This document shows, piece by piece, positions 18,139 through 29,174 of a DNA stretch of 52,403 bases. The stretch spans positions 2,440,530-2,492,932 of the forward strand of contig NZ_KB233222.1 in the NCBI RefSeq assembly GCF_000314855.2, written 5' to 3'. Each line of letters opens with the position of its first letter. Within the stretch, counting starts at the first letter, position 1. The translations under genes were made by a program, and so were the position numbers. Origin of the DNA: Providencia burhodogranariea DSM 19968. Its GTDB lineage: Bacteria > Pseudomonadota > Gammaproteobacteria > Enterobacterales > Enterobacteriaceae. The notes beneath the pieces are model-generated. The model was not told the DNA's origin. It saw only the letters and a program-made list of their open reading frames with translations, and made no database searches.

Positions 18139-18860
18139 TTACCCTGAAAAATATATCCAAATGGTATGGCCAGTTTCAGGTACTCACTGACTGCACAACT
18201 GAAGTCAAAAAAGGCGAAGTCGTTGTTGTTTGTGGGCCATCGGGTTCTGGTAAATCCACACTAATAAAAACAGTGAATGGCCTAGAGCCTGTTCAACAGG
18301 GTGAAATCTTTGTGAATGGAATCCAAGTCAATGATAAAAAAACAGACTTGGCAAAACTTCGCTCTAAAGTCGGAATGGTATTTCAACATTTTGAATTATT
18401 CCCTCACCTCTCTATTATTGAGAATTTAACACTCGCTCAAATAAAAGTACTAAATAGAAATAAAAAAGAAGCTCAAGAAAAAGCATTAAAATTGCTTGAA
18501 CGTGTTGGGCTATCTAACCATGCGAATAAATTTCCGTCTCAACTTTCAGGTGGGCAACAGCAGCGCGTTGCAATTGCACGAGCACTCTGTATGGATCCTA
18601 TTGCTATGCTATTTGACGAACCGACATCAGCCCTTGATCCTGAAATGATCAATGAGGTACTTGATGTAATGGTCGAATTAGCGAATGAAGGTATGACGAT
18701 GATGGTTGTCACCCATGAGATGGGCTTTGCCAAAAAAGTGGCGAATCGCGTTATTTTTATGGATGAAGGCAAAATAGTTGAAGATAGTAAAAAAGAAGAT
18801 TTCTTTGCAAATCCACAAACTGATAGAGCAAAAGATTTTCTCGCTAAGATCTTACATTAA
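18135..18860 (+). CDS. gltL: glutamate/aspartate ABC ATPase GltL
   Basis: This ATP-binding subunit has Walker [10 protein letters not shown] (about residues 34-42), signature LSGGQQQR (about 136-143) and Walker B with MLFDEP. The His switch is in VTHEMGF. With 241 aa it is close to the E. coli protein. It ends the operon and is followed by a long hairpin of ERIC origin. Confidence 0.95.
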   Translation: MITLKNISKWYGQFQVLTDCTTEVKKGEVVVVCGPSGSGKSTLIKTVNGLEPVQQGEIFVNGIQVNDKKTDLAKLRSKVGMVFQHFELFPHLSIIENLTLAQIKVLNRNKKEAQEKALKLLERVGLSNHANKFPSQLSGGQQQRVAIARALCMDPIAMLFDEPTSALDPEMINEVLDVMVELANEGMTMMVVTHEMGFAKKVANRVIFMDEGKIVEDSKKEDFFANPQTDRAKDFLAKILH

Positions 18861-18885
18861 TTTGTTTTAAGCTATCTTTTAAATG

Positions 18886-18942
18886 TAAGCTCAGCTATTC
18901 CAATAAACATACAAAGTATGTGATTTGGGGTAGCTGAGCTTA
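18886..18942 (+). terminator. ERIC-core hairpin after gltL
   Basis: Perfect arms TAAGCTCAGCTA (18886-18897) and TAGCTGAGCTTA (18931-18942) enclose an inner stem CATAC-AAA-GTATG. The inner and right parts (CATAC to GGGTAGCTGAG) match the ERIC centre. No T-run follows, so it may stabilise or end the gltIJKL mRNA by a non-classical route. Confidence 0.5.
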
Positions 18943-18970
18943 TCAGTGAGCGCCATAAAACCCGTCCTTT

Positions 18971-19025
18971 TGAAGTGACCCCTTCAATTTAGACTAAAAG
19001 AGTCCAACTTTATGGGGTCACTTCA
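18971..19025. mobile_element. miniature IS3/IS150-like remnant
   Basis: Perfect 12-bp inverted repeats TGAAGTGACCCC (18971-18982) and GGGGTCACTTCA (19014-19025) resemble ends of IS150-type elements, including TAAAGTTGGACT on the right arm read in reverse. The interior is only 31 bp. CTTT flanks both sides (18967-18970 and 19026-19029), consistent with a target duplication. Confidence 0.55.
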
Positions 19026-19315
19026 CTTTAGGGAGGGGAGCAGTCAAGAATGGTTGACCTTTTATGCTGTTATTTCAATCGTAATATGCAGTAAAAATAA
19101 GCAGTAACATTCAACAACCTCTAGTCAATGTCTCTGTAACGTAAAATATAGCCATCATTCCCCTAAAATATAATTAATTACTCCATTTTTTCATGCAAAA
19201 TGCTATCAATCCTCACCATTTTTAGTTAAGTTGTGTAGCTATCAGATTAAAACATTCTGACTCCGTCCCCCGAAAACAATACCCAGCTTCCCCCGAAGGT
19301 TCAGCTAATCAACTA

Positions 19316-19345
19316 TTGTTGTTTTAGGGCATGATCCGCTATGCT
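19316..19345 (+). promoter_or_regulatory. candidate leuS promoter
   Basis: TTGTTG (19316-19321) and TATGCT (19340-19345) are separated by 18 bp and lie 73 bp before the leuS start. No leader peptide or T-box is apparent. Confidence 0.4.
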
Positions 19346-19417
19346 ATACGGATCTAAATTAAATAAAGATATTAACGCTACAAAGTAGCATTTATTCGCC
19401 ATAGGATTATCGGTGCC

Positions 19418-22000
19418 ATGCAAGAACAATATCGTCCAGAAGATGTAGAGCCCAAAGTACAAAACCATTGGGATGAAAAAGCCACGTTCAAAGTGACAGA
19501 AGACAACAGCAAAGAAAAATACTACTGCCTGTCCATGCTACCTTACCCTTCTGGTCGACTACATATGGGCCACGTGCGTAACTACACTATGGGTGATGTT
19601 ATCTCCCGTTATCAGCGTCTATTAGGTAAAAACGTACTACAACCTATCGGTTGGGATGCGTTTGGTTTACCGGCTGAAGGTGCAGCTGTTAACAATAACA
19701 CAGCCCCTGCACCATGGACCTATGCCAATATCGATTATATGAAAGGCCAGTTAAAAATGCTGGGCTTTGGTTACGACTGGGATCGCGAAGTCACCACGTG
19801 TACACCAGAATATTACCGCTGGGAGCAATGGTTCTTTACTAAGCTATTCGAAAAAGGTTTAGCATATAAGAAAACCTCAGCCGTAAACTGGTGCCCGCAC
19901 GATTTAACTGTACTGGCTAATGAACAAGTTATTGATGGTTGCTGCTGGCGTTGTGACACTCCTGTTGAGCGCAAAGAAATTCCACAGTGGTTCATTAAAA
20001 TCACTGATTATGCTGAAGAATTGCTTAACGACCTCGATAAGTTAGATGAATGGCCAGAGCAAGTTAAAACTATGCAGCGTAACTGGATTGGCCGTTCTGA
20101 AGGTGTTGAAATCACCTTTGATGTCGCTGACCGAGCTGACAAACTAACTGTTTATACTACTCGCCCAGATACCTTTATGGGTGCAACATATGTTGCTGTT
20201 GCAGCTGGTCATCCTCTTGCACAAGAAGCGGCTACTAACAATCCAGAATTAGCTAATTTTATCGATGAATGCCGCAATACCAAAACAGCAGAAGCTGATA
20301 TGGCAACCATGGATAAAAAAGGTCTGGCAACAGGTTTGTATGCCATTCATCCATTAACTCAAGAAAAATTACCTATTTGGGTTGCTAACTTTGTCTTGAT
20401 GGAATACGGCACTGGTGCTGTCATGGCTGTTCCTGCTCACGATCAACGTGACTGGGAATTTGCCCATAAATATGGTCTGACTTTAAAAGCTGTTATTGCG
20501 GATGCTGAAGGTAATGAACCTGATATTTCAGAAAAAGCGATGACAGAGAAATCTTCCCTAATCAATTCAGGTGAATTTAGCGGGTTGGATAACGCAGCGG
20601 GCTTTAATGCTATCGCAGATAAACTAGTCGAAATTGGTGCAGGCCAACGTAAGGTCAATTACCGTTTACGTGATTGGGGTGTTTCACGCCAACGTTACTG
20701 GGGTGCTCCAATTCCAATGGCAACATTAGAAGATGGCACAGTTGTTCCAGTCCCTGATGATCAGCTCCCTGTTATTTTACCAGAAGATGTTCAAATGGAT
20801 GGCATCACAAGTCCAATTAAAGCAGATCCTGAGTGGGCAAAAACCACTATCAATGGCCAACCCGCATTGCGTGAAACGGATACCTTCGATACGTTCATGG
20901 AATCATCTTGGTATTATGCACGTTATACTTGTCCACAATATGATGACGGCATGTTGGATCCTGAAGCAGCAAATTACTGGCTGCCTGTTGACCAATATAT
21001 TGGTGGTATCGAACACGCTATCATGCACTTGATGTATTTCCGTTTCTTCCACAAATTGATGCGCGATGCAGGATTAGTTAACTCAGATGAGCCAGCTAAA
21101 CGTTTATTATGCCAAGGTATGGTACTCGCAGATGCATTCTACTACACAGGTAGCGATGGCCAACGCATTTGGGTTTCACCGGCAGATGCTATCGTTGAAC
21201 GTGATGAAAAGAGCCGCATCATTAAAGCTGTTGATACCGAAGGACATGAGCTGGTTTATACTGGCATGAGTAAAATGTCTAAGTCGAAAAATAATGGTAT
21301 CGACCCACAAGTTATGGTTGAAAAATACGGTGCCGATACTGTACGTCTATTTATGATGTTTGCAGCACCACCAGAGTTGACCCTTGAGTGGCAAGAATCC
21401 AGTGTTGAAGGTGCAAACCGCTTTGTTCGTCGTATCTGGCGTTTAGTTCACGAACATTCATTGAAAGGTGCAACACAACGTCTAGATATCAGTGCATTAA
21501 CTGCTGAGCAAAAAGATTTGCGCCGTGACCTGCATAAAACTATTGCCAAAGTTTCTGATGACTTTAGCCGTCGCTATGCATTTAACACCGCTATCGCAGC
21601 AATTATGGAATTCATGAACAAATTAGTTCATGCGCCACAAGAAACAGAACAAGATCGCGCATTAGTTCAAGAATCACTTGAAGCGATCACGTTGATGATG
21701 TCTCCAATCATTCCACATGCGTGTTTTGAGATGTGGAAAGCGTTGGGTCATGCTGATGATATCGATTTTGCAAGTTGGCCTGTTGCTGACGAAGAAGCAA
21801 TGGTTGATGATACGAAGCTGATCGTTATCCAAGTTAATGGTAAAGTACGTGGCCGTATTACTGTACCCGCTGATGTAGATCAAGAGTTTGTTCTGGATAT
21901 GGCGTCTCAGGAGCATACCGTTTCGAAATATCTTGAAGGTGTGAGTATCCGTAAAGTAATTTATGTACCGGGTAAATTACTGAACTTGGTTGTTGGCTGA
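19418..22000 (+). CDS. leuS: leucyl-tRNA synthetase
   Basis: This class I synthetase charges tRNA-Leu and edits mischarged residues. The HIGH-type motif lies in [15 protein letters not shown] (about residues 42-56), the CP1 editing domain in the middle part, and KMSKS at residues 619-623, the same position as in E. coli. It is 860 aa long, as expected. It opens the leuS-lptE-holA-nadD run; lptE starts 12 bp after its stop. Confidence 0.98.
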   Translation: MQEQYRPEDVEPKVQNHWDEKATFKVTEDNSKEKYYCLSMLPYPSGRLHMGHVRNYTMGDVISRYQRLLGKNVLQPIGWDAFGLPAEGAAVNNNTAPAPWTYANIDYMKGQLKMLGFGYDWDREVTTCTPEYYRWEQWFFTKLFEKGLAYKKTSAVNWCPHDLTVLANEQVIDGCCWRCDTPVERKEIPQWFIKITDYAEELLNDLDKLDEWPEQVKTMQRNWIGRSEGVEITFDVADRADKLTVYTTRPDTFMGATYVAVAAGHPLAQEAATNNPELANFIDECRNTKTAEADMATMDKKGLATGLYAIHPLTQEKLPIWVANFVLMEYGTGAVMAVPAHDQRDWEFAHKYGLTLKAVIADAEGNEPDISEKAMTEKSSLINSGEFSGLDNAAGFNAIADKLVEIGAGQRKVNYRLRDWGVSRQRYWGAPIPMATLEDGTVVPVPDDQLPVILPEDVQMDGITSPIKADPEWAKTTINGQPALRETDTFDTFMESSWYYARYTCPQYDDGMLDPEAANYWLPVDQYIGGIEHAIMHLMYFRFFHKLMRDAGLVNSDEPAKRLLCQGMVLADAFYYTGSDGQRIWVSPADAIVERDEKSRIIKAVDTEGHELVYTGMSKMSKSKNNGIDPQVMVEKYGADTVRLFMMFAAPPELTLEWQESSVEGANRFVRRIWRLVHEHSLKGATQRLDISALTAEQKDLRRDLHKTIAKVSDDFSRRYAFNTAIAAIMEFMNKLVHAPQETEQDRALVQESLEAITLMMSPIIPHACFEMWKALGHADDIDFASWPVADEEAMVDDTKLIVIQVNGKVRGRITVPADVDQEFVLDMASQEHTVSKYLEGVSIRKVIYVPGKLLNLVVG

Positions 22001-22012
22001 TAAGGAGGCTAG

Positions 22013-22552
22013 GTGCGCTATCTGATAACTTTATTACTGAGCCTGTCGGTGCTAGTCACCGCAGGTTGCGGCTTTCGTCTTCAAGGAACAACACAGATTC
22101 CTGAGGAACTGAAAACGTTACAGTTAAGTTCTAATGCACCTTACAGCTCTCTAACCAGAGCCGTTAGGGAGCAACTCAAACTAAATAATGTTAAATTAAT
22201 TGAAAATGGCAAAACTGATATCCCTATCTTAAAAATTACTGGGTCATCAGAAAAGACGGAAACTGTATCGATTTATCAAGATGGTAAATCTGCAGAGAAA
22301 CAACTGACTTTTGTTCTCAATGCTCAAGTATTGATGCCAAACGGTTCAGTGTATCCGTTACAAAGCCAAGTCGAACGAACTTTCTTTGATAACCCATTGG
22401 AAGCGCTCGCAAAAGATGCAGAAAATGAGTTGGTTAAGCAAGAAATGCGTGAGCAAGCAGCCCGTATATTAATACGTAAGCTATTAATTGTTCATACTGC
22501 AGAGCTTGAAAAAGCCAAATCCGAAACAGCTACTACTGCTGTTGAGCCATAA
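22013..22552 (+). CDS. lptE: LPS-assembly lipoprotein LptE
   Basis: The outer-membrane lipoprotein that plugs the LptD barrel in LPS export. The signal peptide ends in a lipobox with Cys19 (VTAGC). The start is GTG at 22013, preceded by AAGGAGG, which is a strong site. The protein has 179 aa. Its stop codon overlaps the holA start (TAATG), so the two are coupled, as in E. coli. Confidence 0.95.
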   Translation: MRYLITLLLSLSVLVTAGCGFRLQGTTQIPEELKTLQLSSNAPYSSLTRAVREQLKLNNVKLIENGKTDIPILKITGSSEKTETVSIYQDGKSAEKQLTFVLNAQVLMPNGSVYPLQSQVERTFFDNPLEALAKDAENELVKQEMREQAARILIRKLLIVHTAELEKAKSETATTAVEP

Positions 22553-23586
22553 TGATCCGTATCTATCCTGAACAGCTGGCCTCTCAGTTACAAGAGTCTT
22601 TGAGAGGCCGCTATCTAATATGGGGCAATGAGCCCCTATTAATTCAAGAAAGCCAAGATGCAATTCGTAAAGCAGCCCAATCTCAAGGGTTTGAAGAGCA
22701 TTTTACTTTTTCTCTTGAACAACATACTGATTGGGATGAAATATTTAGTCTCTGTCAGGCGCTTAGTTTATTTGCTAGTCGTCAAACACTCACCCTGATT
22801 TTGCCTGAAAACGGTGCAAATGCAGCGATGGCAGAGAAATTGCTCCAATTATCTCAATTGCTTCATCCTGATTTACTTCTTGTGCTTCGTGGACAAAAGC
22901 TGACTAAAGCGCAAGAAAACAGTGCTTGGTTCAAAGCAATTAGTCTCGATGCGGTGTATATCAGTTGCTTAACACCCGAATATCAACGCTTACCACAATG
23001 GGTAGCCAAACGTGCTCGTAGTATGAACTTAACCTTAGAAACAGAAGCGAACCAGCTACTTTGCTACTGCTATGAAGGGAATTTGCTCGGTTTATCTCAA
23101 GCACTAGAACGGTTATCACTGCTTTACCCCGATGGTAAATTAACGCATCCACGAGTTGAAAATGCGGTAAATGACTCAGCTCATTTTACGCCGTATCACT
23201 GGATAGATGCGATGTTAGCAGGGAAATCACACCGTGCATGGCATATTCTTGAACAACTCCAACATGAAGATACCGAAGCAGTTATTTTATTACGAGTTAT
23301 TCAACGTGAACTGATGTTACTACTGACATTAAAACGTCAATCCGCTATAACGCCATTGAAGTCGTTATTTGATCAACACAAAGTCTGGCAAAATCGCCGT
23401 CCTTTGCTAACGACAGCCTTACAACGCCTTAGTTTACATCAATTACAGTCAGCGCTTAGTTTATTAACACAAGCAGAATTACATGCTAAACAAGACTTTA
23501 GCCATTCCGTATGGCCTGATTTACAATCCTTGTCTATGTTAATATGCAGTAAAGCTTTACCTGAGAGTTTTATTCATGACCTTTAA
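22552..23586 (+). CDS. holA: DNA polymerase III delta subunit
   Basis: Delta opens the beta sliding clamp within the clamp-loader complex. The protein matches HolA across its 344 aa (YPEQLASQL near the start; [11 protein letters not shown] near residue 25). It overlaps lptE by one base and the nadD start by 11 bases. The small overlaps on both sides suggest an operon. Confidence 0.96.
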   Translation: MIRIYPEQLASQLQESLRGRYLIWGNEPLLIQESQDAIRKAAQSQGFEEHFTFSLEQHTDWDEIFSLCQALSLFASRQTLTLILPENGANAAMAEKLLQLSQLLHPDLLLVLRGQKLTKAQENSAWFKAISLDAVYISCLTPEYQRLPQWVAKRARSMNLTLETEANQLLCYCYEGNLLGLSQALERLSLLYPDGKLTHPRVENAVNDSAHFTPYHWIDAMLAGKSHRAWHILEQLQHEDTEAVILLRVIQRELMLLLTLKRQSAITPLKSLFDQHKVWQNRRPLLTTALQRLSLHQLQSALSLLTQAELHAKQDFSHSVWPDLQSLSMLICSKALPESFIHDL

Positions 23587-24232
23587 ACACAAAGGCCTTC
23601 AAGCACTATTTGGGGGAACATTTGACCCTATTCATTATGGGCATTTACGTCCAGTTGAAGCATTGGCAAAACAGGTTGGCTTACAAAAAGTTATTCTTCT
23701 ACCAAACCATGTTCCACCTCACCGCCCTCAACCTGAAGCTAGTCCGTCTCAAAGATTGGAAATGGTAAGTTTAGCAATAGAAAATAATCCCCTGTTTACG
23801 GTCGATACCAGAGAACTTGAACGCAATAGCCCGTCTTACACCATCGAAACCTTAACTTCATTACGCCAAGAAATGGGCCCAGACCAGCCATTGGCATTTA
23901 TTATTGGTCAAGACTCGCTTTTATCGATTCATACTTGGTATGGTTGGGAGCAATTGTTAGATAAATGCCATTTATTGGTCTGCTCACGCCCTGGTTATGC
24001 GGCTAATTTCAAAGAATCTCAGATGCAAGAGTGGTTAAAAAAGCATAAAACAGATGATGCCTATAAATTGAGTCAATCACCAAATGGCTATATTTTTCTT
24101 GGTGATACACCATTGCTCGATATCTCAGCAACAGAGATCCGTAAAGGCTTAAGCTCCGGAAGTTTATGCGATGAAGTCATCCCCACCTCGGTAATGACCT
24201 ACATCAAGCAACAACATCTTTATCAGAATTAA
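23576..24232 (+). CDS. nadD: nicotinate-mononucleotide adenylyltransferase NadD
   Basis: It makes nicotinate adenine dinucleotide in de novo and salvage NAD synthesis. The nucleotidyltransferase motif [10 protein letters not shown] is near residues 15-24, and ISATEIR is near the C-terminus. At 218 aa it is full length. In E. coli cobC follows; here the next gene is on the other strand and overlaps the nadD end by four bases. NAD synthesis here and the NrtR locus 13 kb away are both NAD-linked, but no NrtR-type box was seen before this gene. Confidence 0.95.
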   Translation: MTFKHKGLQALFGGTFDPIHYGHLRPVEALAKQVGLQKVILLPNHVPPHRPQPEASPSQRLEMVSLAIENNPLFTVDTRELERNSPSYTIETLTSLRQEMGPDQPLAFIIGQDSLLSIHTWYGWEQLLDKCHLLVCSRPGYAANFKESQMQEWLKKHKTDDAYKLSQSPNGYIFLGDTPLLDISATEIRKGLSSGSLCDEVIPTSVMTYIKQQHLYQN

Positions 24233-24945
24233 GGCAATGCTCTGATTTTTTCGCATTCAGGGTAAGGTGATAGATAATATTGTTCACTTAAATAATGATC
24301 TGGATATTGAGAAAGTAATTGCTTGACCATCGATAAAGGGAAGTTGACCGATAAATTCCCCTGCTGATAATCATTTATTAACCAACCAAAACGCATTTTT
24401 TCATCTTTCGTCGCCTTATTTTTAAAATATCCCTGCATATGTTGAATGGCATTGACTTGTAATTTTCGTGGCGGTGTTTTAGCTAAAATCGTCAATATGC
24501 TAGTGCGATATTGCAAATAAAAATTACCTAATTCACTGTTTTTTTTGATGCTCGCCACCAACTTGCCCGTAAATTGATAACCTTTAGGCGAATAAGCCAT
24601 CAATAAATATTTATGGTGGCTATGAAATTGAATAATTTGATGATGCGTTAGATTTGCTGCTAATAGTTCAAATCGATATCCTGTATAAAGCTGAATAAAA
24701 AATCTATCGAGATGTTCTATGTCACGCCACTCACTCACAGTTAATATTGGCGTATTTTCAGGCAATTGTTCAATCAATTGCTCTTGTAAGGTGTCATCAC
24801 AAATCACACCACTATATTCAAAATCTATTTTAGTTGGTTGTTTTACTTCAATGAAATCGCAATGCTGCGTCGTTAAATGCGTAATATCATCTGATGGGAA
24901 TTCGATATCACCAATAAGCGCTATATTAAATTTTACTTGTTCCAT
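24229..24945 (-). CDS. DUF1722 protein with atypical N-terminal domain
   Basis: Residues about 100-235 match the DUF1722 domain (YbgA type): [14 protein letters not shown], the HMQGYFKN motif and the final YLSPYP. DUF1722 is often fused to DUF523 (TudS-like desulfidase), whose cysteines bind a cluster. The N-terminal 95 residues here (GDIEFPSDD onward) show no such cysteine pattern, so this is a degenerate or unrelated domain. A GTG codon directly precedes the ATG; the ATG at 24945 has AAGGTG upstream and gives 238 aa. It converges on nadD with a 4-bp overlap. The function of this protein is unknown. Confidence 0.7.
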   Translation of the reverse strand: MEQVKFNIALIGDIEFPSDDITHLTTQHCDFIEVKQPTKIDFEYSGVICDDTLQEQLIEQLPENTPILTVSEWRDIEHLDRFFIQLYTGYRFELLAANLTHHQIIQFHSHHKYLLMAYSPKGYQFTGKLVASIKKNSELGNFYLQYRTSILTILAKTPPRKLQVNAIQHMQGYFKNKATKDEKMRFGWLINDYQQGNLSVNFPLSMVKQLLSQYPDHYLSEQYYLSPYPECEKIRALP

Positions 24946-25332
24946 CACTTACACCTTGTATTTTTCCTAACTTAAATCAAACATCGCCCATTATGCACTT
25001 TCGATTTGTAAAGTTAGTACAAATTTCTTGCCCTCAGCGCCAGTTATTCATATAAATCTCAAGCCTTGAGGAATATAAAATAATTTAGCCGATTTTTCTG
25101 AGAATCTAGGGTAAAATGCCTCGGCCTTAACAGGTATATGACAAACAATATTTAACGTTATACCCGTCATACTTCAAGTGACATATTTGTTGACGGCACT
25201 TAGCTACCCGAGCCACGTAGATATCTATGGTTCTCGGTCTTTTTTAATCAAAATAGCTTCGCTTGCCTCCTAGATGCAACTCGAATTATTTTGTGTATAT
25301 ACTCTGTATAATTTGAATAAAAGGTGAACCTT
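24946..25332. other. intergenic region before rsfS
   Basis: About 390 bp between the divergent DUF1722 gene and rsfS. It holds an inverted-orientation ERIC (25159-25299) directly ahead of the rsfS ribosome-binding site. No gene is seen; cobC, which lies near here in E. coli, is absent. Confidence 0.6.
25159..25299 (-). repeat. ERIC element in reverse orientation
   Basis: The left end TATACCCGTCATACTTCAAG and the right end TGCAACTCGAATTATTTTG are the reverse complement of the ERIC ends. The centre keeps GCTACCCGAG and CTTCGCTTGCC. It is about 141 bp, a little longer than the usual 127 bp. Confidence 0.75.
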
Positions 25333-25650
25333 TTGCAAGGAACTGAACTCCAAAAATTTATAATCAATCAGCTTGATGACGCAAAAGCTGAAGATATCAT
25401 CACTATTGATGTTCATGGTAAATCTAGTATTACTGACCAAATGATCATCTGCACAGGTACATCAAGCCGCCATTTAATGTCTGTCGCAGACAGATTAATC
25501 GACGCATGTCGTAAAAATGGCTTGATGCCACTCGGTGTTGAAGGCCAGGGAATTTCTGACTGGATTGTCGTTGATCTTGGTGAAGCGATTGTTCATATCA
25601 TGCAAGATGAGAGTCGTCGCATGTATGAACTCGAAAAACTCTGGAGCTGA
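25333..25650 (+). CDS. rsfS: ribosome silencing factor RsfS
   Basis: RsfS binds L14 and blocks subunit joining when nutrients are short. The TTG start at 25333 gives LQGTELQKF, which aligns exactly with the E. coli start and yields 105 aa; AAGGTG is six bases upstream. A GTG nine bases earlier (25324) overlaps that ribosome-binding site and is rejected. The C-terminus [11 protein letters not shown] is conserved. rlmH follows after two bases. Confidence 0.95.
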   Translation: MQGTELQKFIINQLDDAKAEDIITIDVHGKSSITDQMIICTGTSSRHLMSVADRLIDACRKNGLMPLGVEGQGISDWIVVDLGEAIVHIMQDESRRMYELEKLWS

Positions 25651-25652
25651 GT

Positions 25653-26123
25653 TTGAAATTACAACTCATCGCTGTAGGTACAAAAATGCCGGACTGGGTT
25701 CAGACCGGCTTTATGGATTACCTTCATCGTTTCCCCAAAGATATGCCATTTGAGCTTATTGAAGTTCCAGCGGGGAAACGTGGAAAAAATGCAGATATCA
25801 AACGTATTCTCGAAAAAGAAGGCGAGCTGATGCTGGCAGCTGTCGGCAAAGGTAATCGGATAGTCACATTAGATATACCAGGTGAGCGATGGGATACCCC
25901 AAAACTTGCTAACCAACTCGAAAGCTGGAAACAAGATGGACGTAGCGTTAGTCTACTCATTGGTGGCCCTGAAGGGCTAGCACCAGCTTGTAAAGATGCA
26001 GCCATTCAAAGTTGGTCACTATCTCCATTGACACTGCCTCACCCTCTTGTCAGAGTACTTGTTGCCGAAAGTCTTTACCGGGCTTGGAGTATTACGACTA
26101 ACCACCCTTATCATCGGGAATAG
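25653..26123 (+). CDS. rlmH: 23S rRNA pseudouridine-1915 N3-methyltransferase RlmH
   Basis: A SPOUT methyltransferase that acts on m3-psi-1915 in helix 69 of 23S rRNA. The start is TTG, giving [15 protein letters not shown] as in E. coli (which uses a non-ATG start too). The knotted SAM site is LIGGPEGL, and the C-terminus [12 protein letters not shown] is conserved. At 156 aa it is full length. It is coupled to rsfS and followed by mrdA after 32 bp. Confidence 0.96.
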   Translation: MKLQLIAVGTKMPDWVQTGFMDYLHRFPKDMPFELIEVPAGKRGKNADIKRILEKEGELMLAAVGKGNRIVTLDIPGERWDTPKLANQLESWKQDGRSVSLLIGGPEGLAPACKDAAIQSWSLSPLTLPHPLVRVLVAESLYRAWSITTNHPYHRE

Positions 26124-26155
26124 TCAGTTTTTAATATGTTCAATATGGCAGTGGG

Positions 26156-28045
26156 ATGAAAAATCAACGCGCCCCTTTTCGCGACCATACAGCAGAATCA
26201 ATGTTATTTCTTCGCCGTGCATTAATTGCCTTCGGCGTCATAGTGCTATTAACTGCTATTCTTGTAACTAATCTCTATCATTTACAAGTTGTTCGCCACG
26301 AAGATTATCAGACAAGGTCAAATGATAATCGAATAAAACTCGTCCCCATTGCCCCAAGCCGCGGTATCATTTTTGATCGTAATGGAACCCAACTCGCCTT
26401 AAATAGCACTTTTCACCAACTCGAAATTGTGCCAGAGAAAGTTGCAGACCTTCAGAACACACTAAATAATTTACGCGATGTTGTTGGTCTTACTGATGAA
26501 GATATCGCAAATTTTGAAAAAGAGCGTAAGCGCTCGCGCCGGTTTACATCTATCCCACTCAAAACTCAGTTAAACGAAGTGCAAGTAGCTCGATTTGCGG
26601 TCAATCAATATCGTTTTCCTGGTCTTGAGGTCAAAAACTATCAACGCCGCTCATATCCTTATGGTTCCGCATTGACACATGTTATCGGGTACGTTGCAAA
26701 AATTAATGATAAAGATGTCGAACGCCTTGATAAAGATGGGTTATTACCTAATTATGCTGCGAGTCATGATATCGGTAAGCTTGGTATTGAACGCTACTAT
26801 GAAGATGTATTACACGGAAAAACAGGCTATGAAGAAGTTGAGGTCAACAACCGTGGTCGTGTCATTCGACAATTGCATGAGCAACCACCACAAGCGGGTC
26901 GTGATATCTATCTGACCATTGACCTTGAATTACAAATTTACATTGAAAAGCTACTCACCACCAGCCGTGCTGCCGTGGTTGTCACCGACCCTCGAAATGG
27001 TGAAATATTAGCATTAGTGTCTAACCCTAGTTATGACTCCAATTTATTTGTTAATGGAATATCTAACAAAGACTATCAAGCACTATTAAATAACCCTGAT
27101 AGGCCATTAATTAACAGAACAACTCAAGGTCTTTACCCTCCCGCTTCAACAGTGAAGCCTTTCATTTCTGTTGCCGCGTTAAGTGAAAAAGTCATTACCC
27201 CTTCAACCACGATTTTTGATCCCGGCTGGTGGCAGCTTCCCGGCTCCGAAAAGCGCTATCGAGATTGGAAACGCTGGGGACACGGCAAGTTGAACGTCGT
27301 CAAATCAATCGTAGAATCTGCGGATACTTTCTTTTATCAGGTCGCCTATGATATGGGCATTGATAGGTTATCGGCATGGATGTCAAAATTTGGCTTCGGT
27401 GACTATACTGGCATTGATCTCGCTGAAGAACGTTCAGGTATCATGCCAACACGTGAATGGAAACAAAAACGTTATAAAAAACCTTGGTATCAAGGAGATA
27501 CAATTCCTGTTGGGATCGGTCAAGGTTACTGGACAGCAACACCAATTCAAATGTCAAAAGCATTGATGACCTTGATTAATGATGGGCAGATAAAAACACC
27601 ACATTTGCTTTATGGTACTAAACTTGGCAATGCAATGGTGCCTTATGAAGATAAAGAAACTACTCAAATTGGCGATATTCACTCAGGATACTGGGAATTA
27701 GCAAAACAAGGGATGTATGGTGTAGCCAATGCACCAAACGGAACAGGGCGACGCAGTTTTCTAGGAACCCCTTATAAAGCTGCTGCAAAATCGGGTACCG
27801 CACAGGTATTCAGCTATGAAACCTATAATGCAAGTAAATTGGCTGAGCATTTACGTGATCATAAATTAATGATTGCCTATGCACCTTATGATAAGCCCAC
27901 TGTTGCTGTTGCGATTATTTTAGAGAATGGTGGAGCTGGTCCAGCCGTTGGCGATCTCGTCAGACAAATACTTGATCACGTTCTATTAGGTGATAATAAA
28001 ACGCAAATAAACAGCACTGCAGCAAGCCCTGAGGAAGACCGTTAA
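26156..28045 (+). CDS. mrdA: penicillin-binding protein 2 (PBP2)
   Basis: The elongasome transpeptidase that crosslinks lateral-wall peptidoglycan. A short cytoplasmic tail and one membrane anchor (about residues 20-42) precede the pedestal and transpeptidase domains. The active-site motif STVK has Ser331, and KSGTAQ lies near residue 545. At 629 aa it is near E. coli length. It is followed by rodA after four bases, forming the mrdAB pair. Confidence 0.97.
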   Translation: MKNQRAPFRDHTAESMLFLRRALIAFGVIVLLTAILVTNLYHLQVVRHEDYQTRSNDNRIKLVPIAPSRGIIFDRNGTQLALNSTFHQLEIVPEKVADLQNTLNNLRDVVGLTDEDIANFEKERKRSRRFTSIPLKTQLNEVQVARFAVNQYRFPGLEVKNYQRRSYPYGSALTHVIGYVAKINDKDVERLDKDGLLPNYAASHDIGKLGIERYYEDVLHGKTGYEEVEVNNRGRVIRQLHEQPPQAGRDIYLTIDLELQIYIEKLLTTSRAAVVVTDPRNGEILALVSNPSYDSNLFVNGISNKDYQALLNNPDRPLINRTTQGLYPPASTVKPFISVAALSEKVITPSTTIFDPGWWQLPGSEKRYRDWKRWGHGKLNVVKSIVESADTFFYQVAYDMGIDRLSAWMSKFGFGDYTGIDLAEERSGIMPTREWKQKRYKKPWYQGDTIPVGIGQGYWTATPIQMSKALMTLINDGQIKTPHLLYGTKLGNAMVPYEDKETTQIGDIHSGYWELAKQGMYGVANAPNGTGRRSFLGTPYKAAAKSGTAQVFSYETYNASKLAEHLRDHKLMIAYAPYDKPTVAVAIILENGGAGPAVGDLVRQILDHVLLGDNKTQINSTAASPEEDR

Positions 28046-28049
28046 CACT

Positions 28050-29162
28050 ATGACAGACGATAAGAAAAAATTACCACTCTCAACACGTCTGCACATTGAT
28101 GTGCCTATGCTATTGATCATTATTGCTTTGCTTGCATACAGTGCATTAATCATGTGGAGTGCTAGTGGGCAAGATGTCGAAATGATGGAAAGAAAAATGG
28201 GGCAAATTGCGACTGGCTTTATTGTCATGCTCGTGATGGCTCAAGTCCCACCACGTCTTTATGAAAATTTAGCACCTCATTTATACATTTTTTGTGTCAT
28301 TTTACTGATCTTTGTTGATGCTTTCGGGCAAATAAGTAAAGGTGCACAGCGTTGGCTCGATCTTGGCATTATTCGCTTTCAACCTTCTGAAATTGCTAAA
28401 ATTGCCGTACCATTAATGGTCGCCAGGTTTATGAACCGTGATGTCTGCCCTCCCTCGCTAAAAAATACCATGATTGCGTTACTTCTGATTTTTCTGCCAA
28501 CATTACTGGTTGCAGCACAACCCGATCTAGGCACATCAATATTAGTTGCTGCCTCGGGGCTATTTGTTCTCTTTTTAGCTGGAATGAGTTGGCGGTTAAT
28601 TACAATTGCAGCGGTCGCCCTCGCTGCTTTTATTCCACTATTGTGGTTTTTCTTAATGCATGGCTATCAAAGAGCTCGCGTAATGATGCTCCTTGACCCA
28701 GAAAGTGATCCATTAGGTAAAGGATATCACATCATCCAATCTAAAATTGCTATTGGTTCTGGTGGGTTAATGGGCAAAGGTTGGCTGCACGGTACTCAAT
28801 CGCAATTAGAATTTTTACCAGAAAGGCACACTGACTTTATTTTTGCAGTTTTGTCAGAGGAACTCGGTTTAATCGGCGTCTTAGTCTTACTAGCGTTATA
28901 TTTGCTACTGATTATTAGAGGCCTTTATATTGCAGCCAATGCCCAAAACACCTTTGGTCGAGTGATGGTTGGTGGCTTAATGCTCATTCTTTTTGTGTAT
29001 ATATTCGTTAATATCGGTATGGTCAGTGGTATATTGCCCGTAGTTGGTGTACCACTTCCTCTCGTCAGTTATGGTGGTTCGGCACTGATTGTTTTAATGG
29101 CCGGATTCGGTATTATCATGTCTATTCATACACACCGAAAATTTCTTTCAAAGAGTTTATAA
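28050..29162 (+). CDS. mrdB: peptidoglycan glycosyltransferase RodA
   Basis: A SEDS-family polymerase with about ten membrane segments that works with PBP2. The protein is 370 aa. The SEDS segment [21 protein letters not shown] (with its E and R residues) and the C-terminal [12 protein letters not shown] are conserved. It starts four bases after mrdA and ends 12 bases before rlpA. Confidence 0.97.
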   Translation: MTDDKKKLPLSTRLHIDVPMLLIIIALLAYSALIMWSASGQDVEMMERKMGQIATGFIVMLVMAQVPPRLYENLAPHLYIFCVILLIFVDAFGQISKGAQRWLDLGIIRFQPSEIAKIAVPLMVARFMNRDVCPPSLKNTMIALLLIFLPTLLVAAQPDLGTSILVAASGLFVLFLAGMSWRLITIAAVALAAFIPLLWFFLMHGYQRARVMMLLDPESDPLGKGYHIIQSKIAIGSGGLMGKGWLHGTQSQLEFLPERHTDFIFAVLSEELGLIGVLVLLALYLLLIIRGLYIAANAQNTFGRVMVGGLMLILFVYIFVNIGMVSGILPVVGVPLPLVSYGGSALIVLMAGFGIIMSIHTHRKFLSKSL

Positions 29163-29174
29163 AAGAGGTTTAGT

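Larger units (their letters stand above)
18861..19417. other. gltL-leuS intergenic region
   Basis: About 560 bp without a gene. It holds an ERIC-core hairpin (18886-18942), a 55-bp miniature IS remnant (18971-19025) and a candidate leuS promoter (19316-19345). E. coli carries rihA and related genes between these loci; nothing of them is seen here. Confidence 0.6.
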
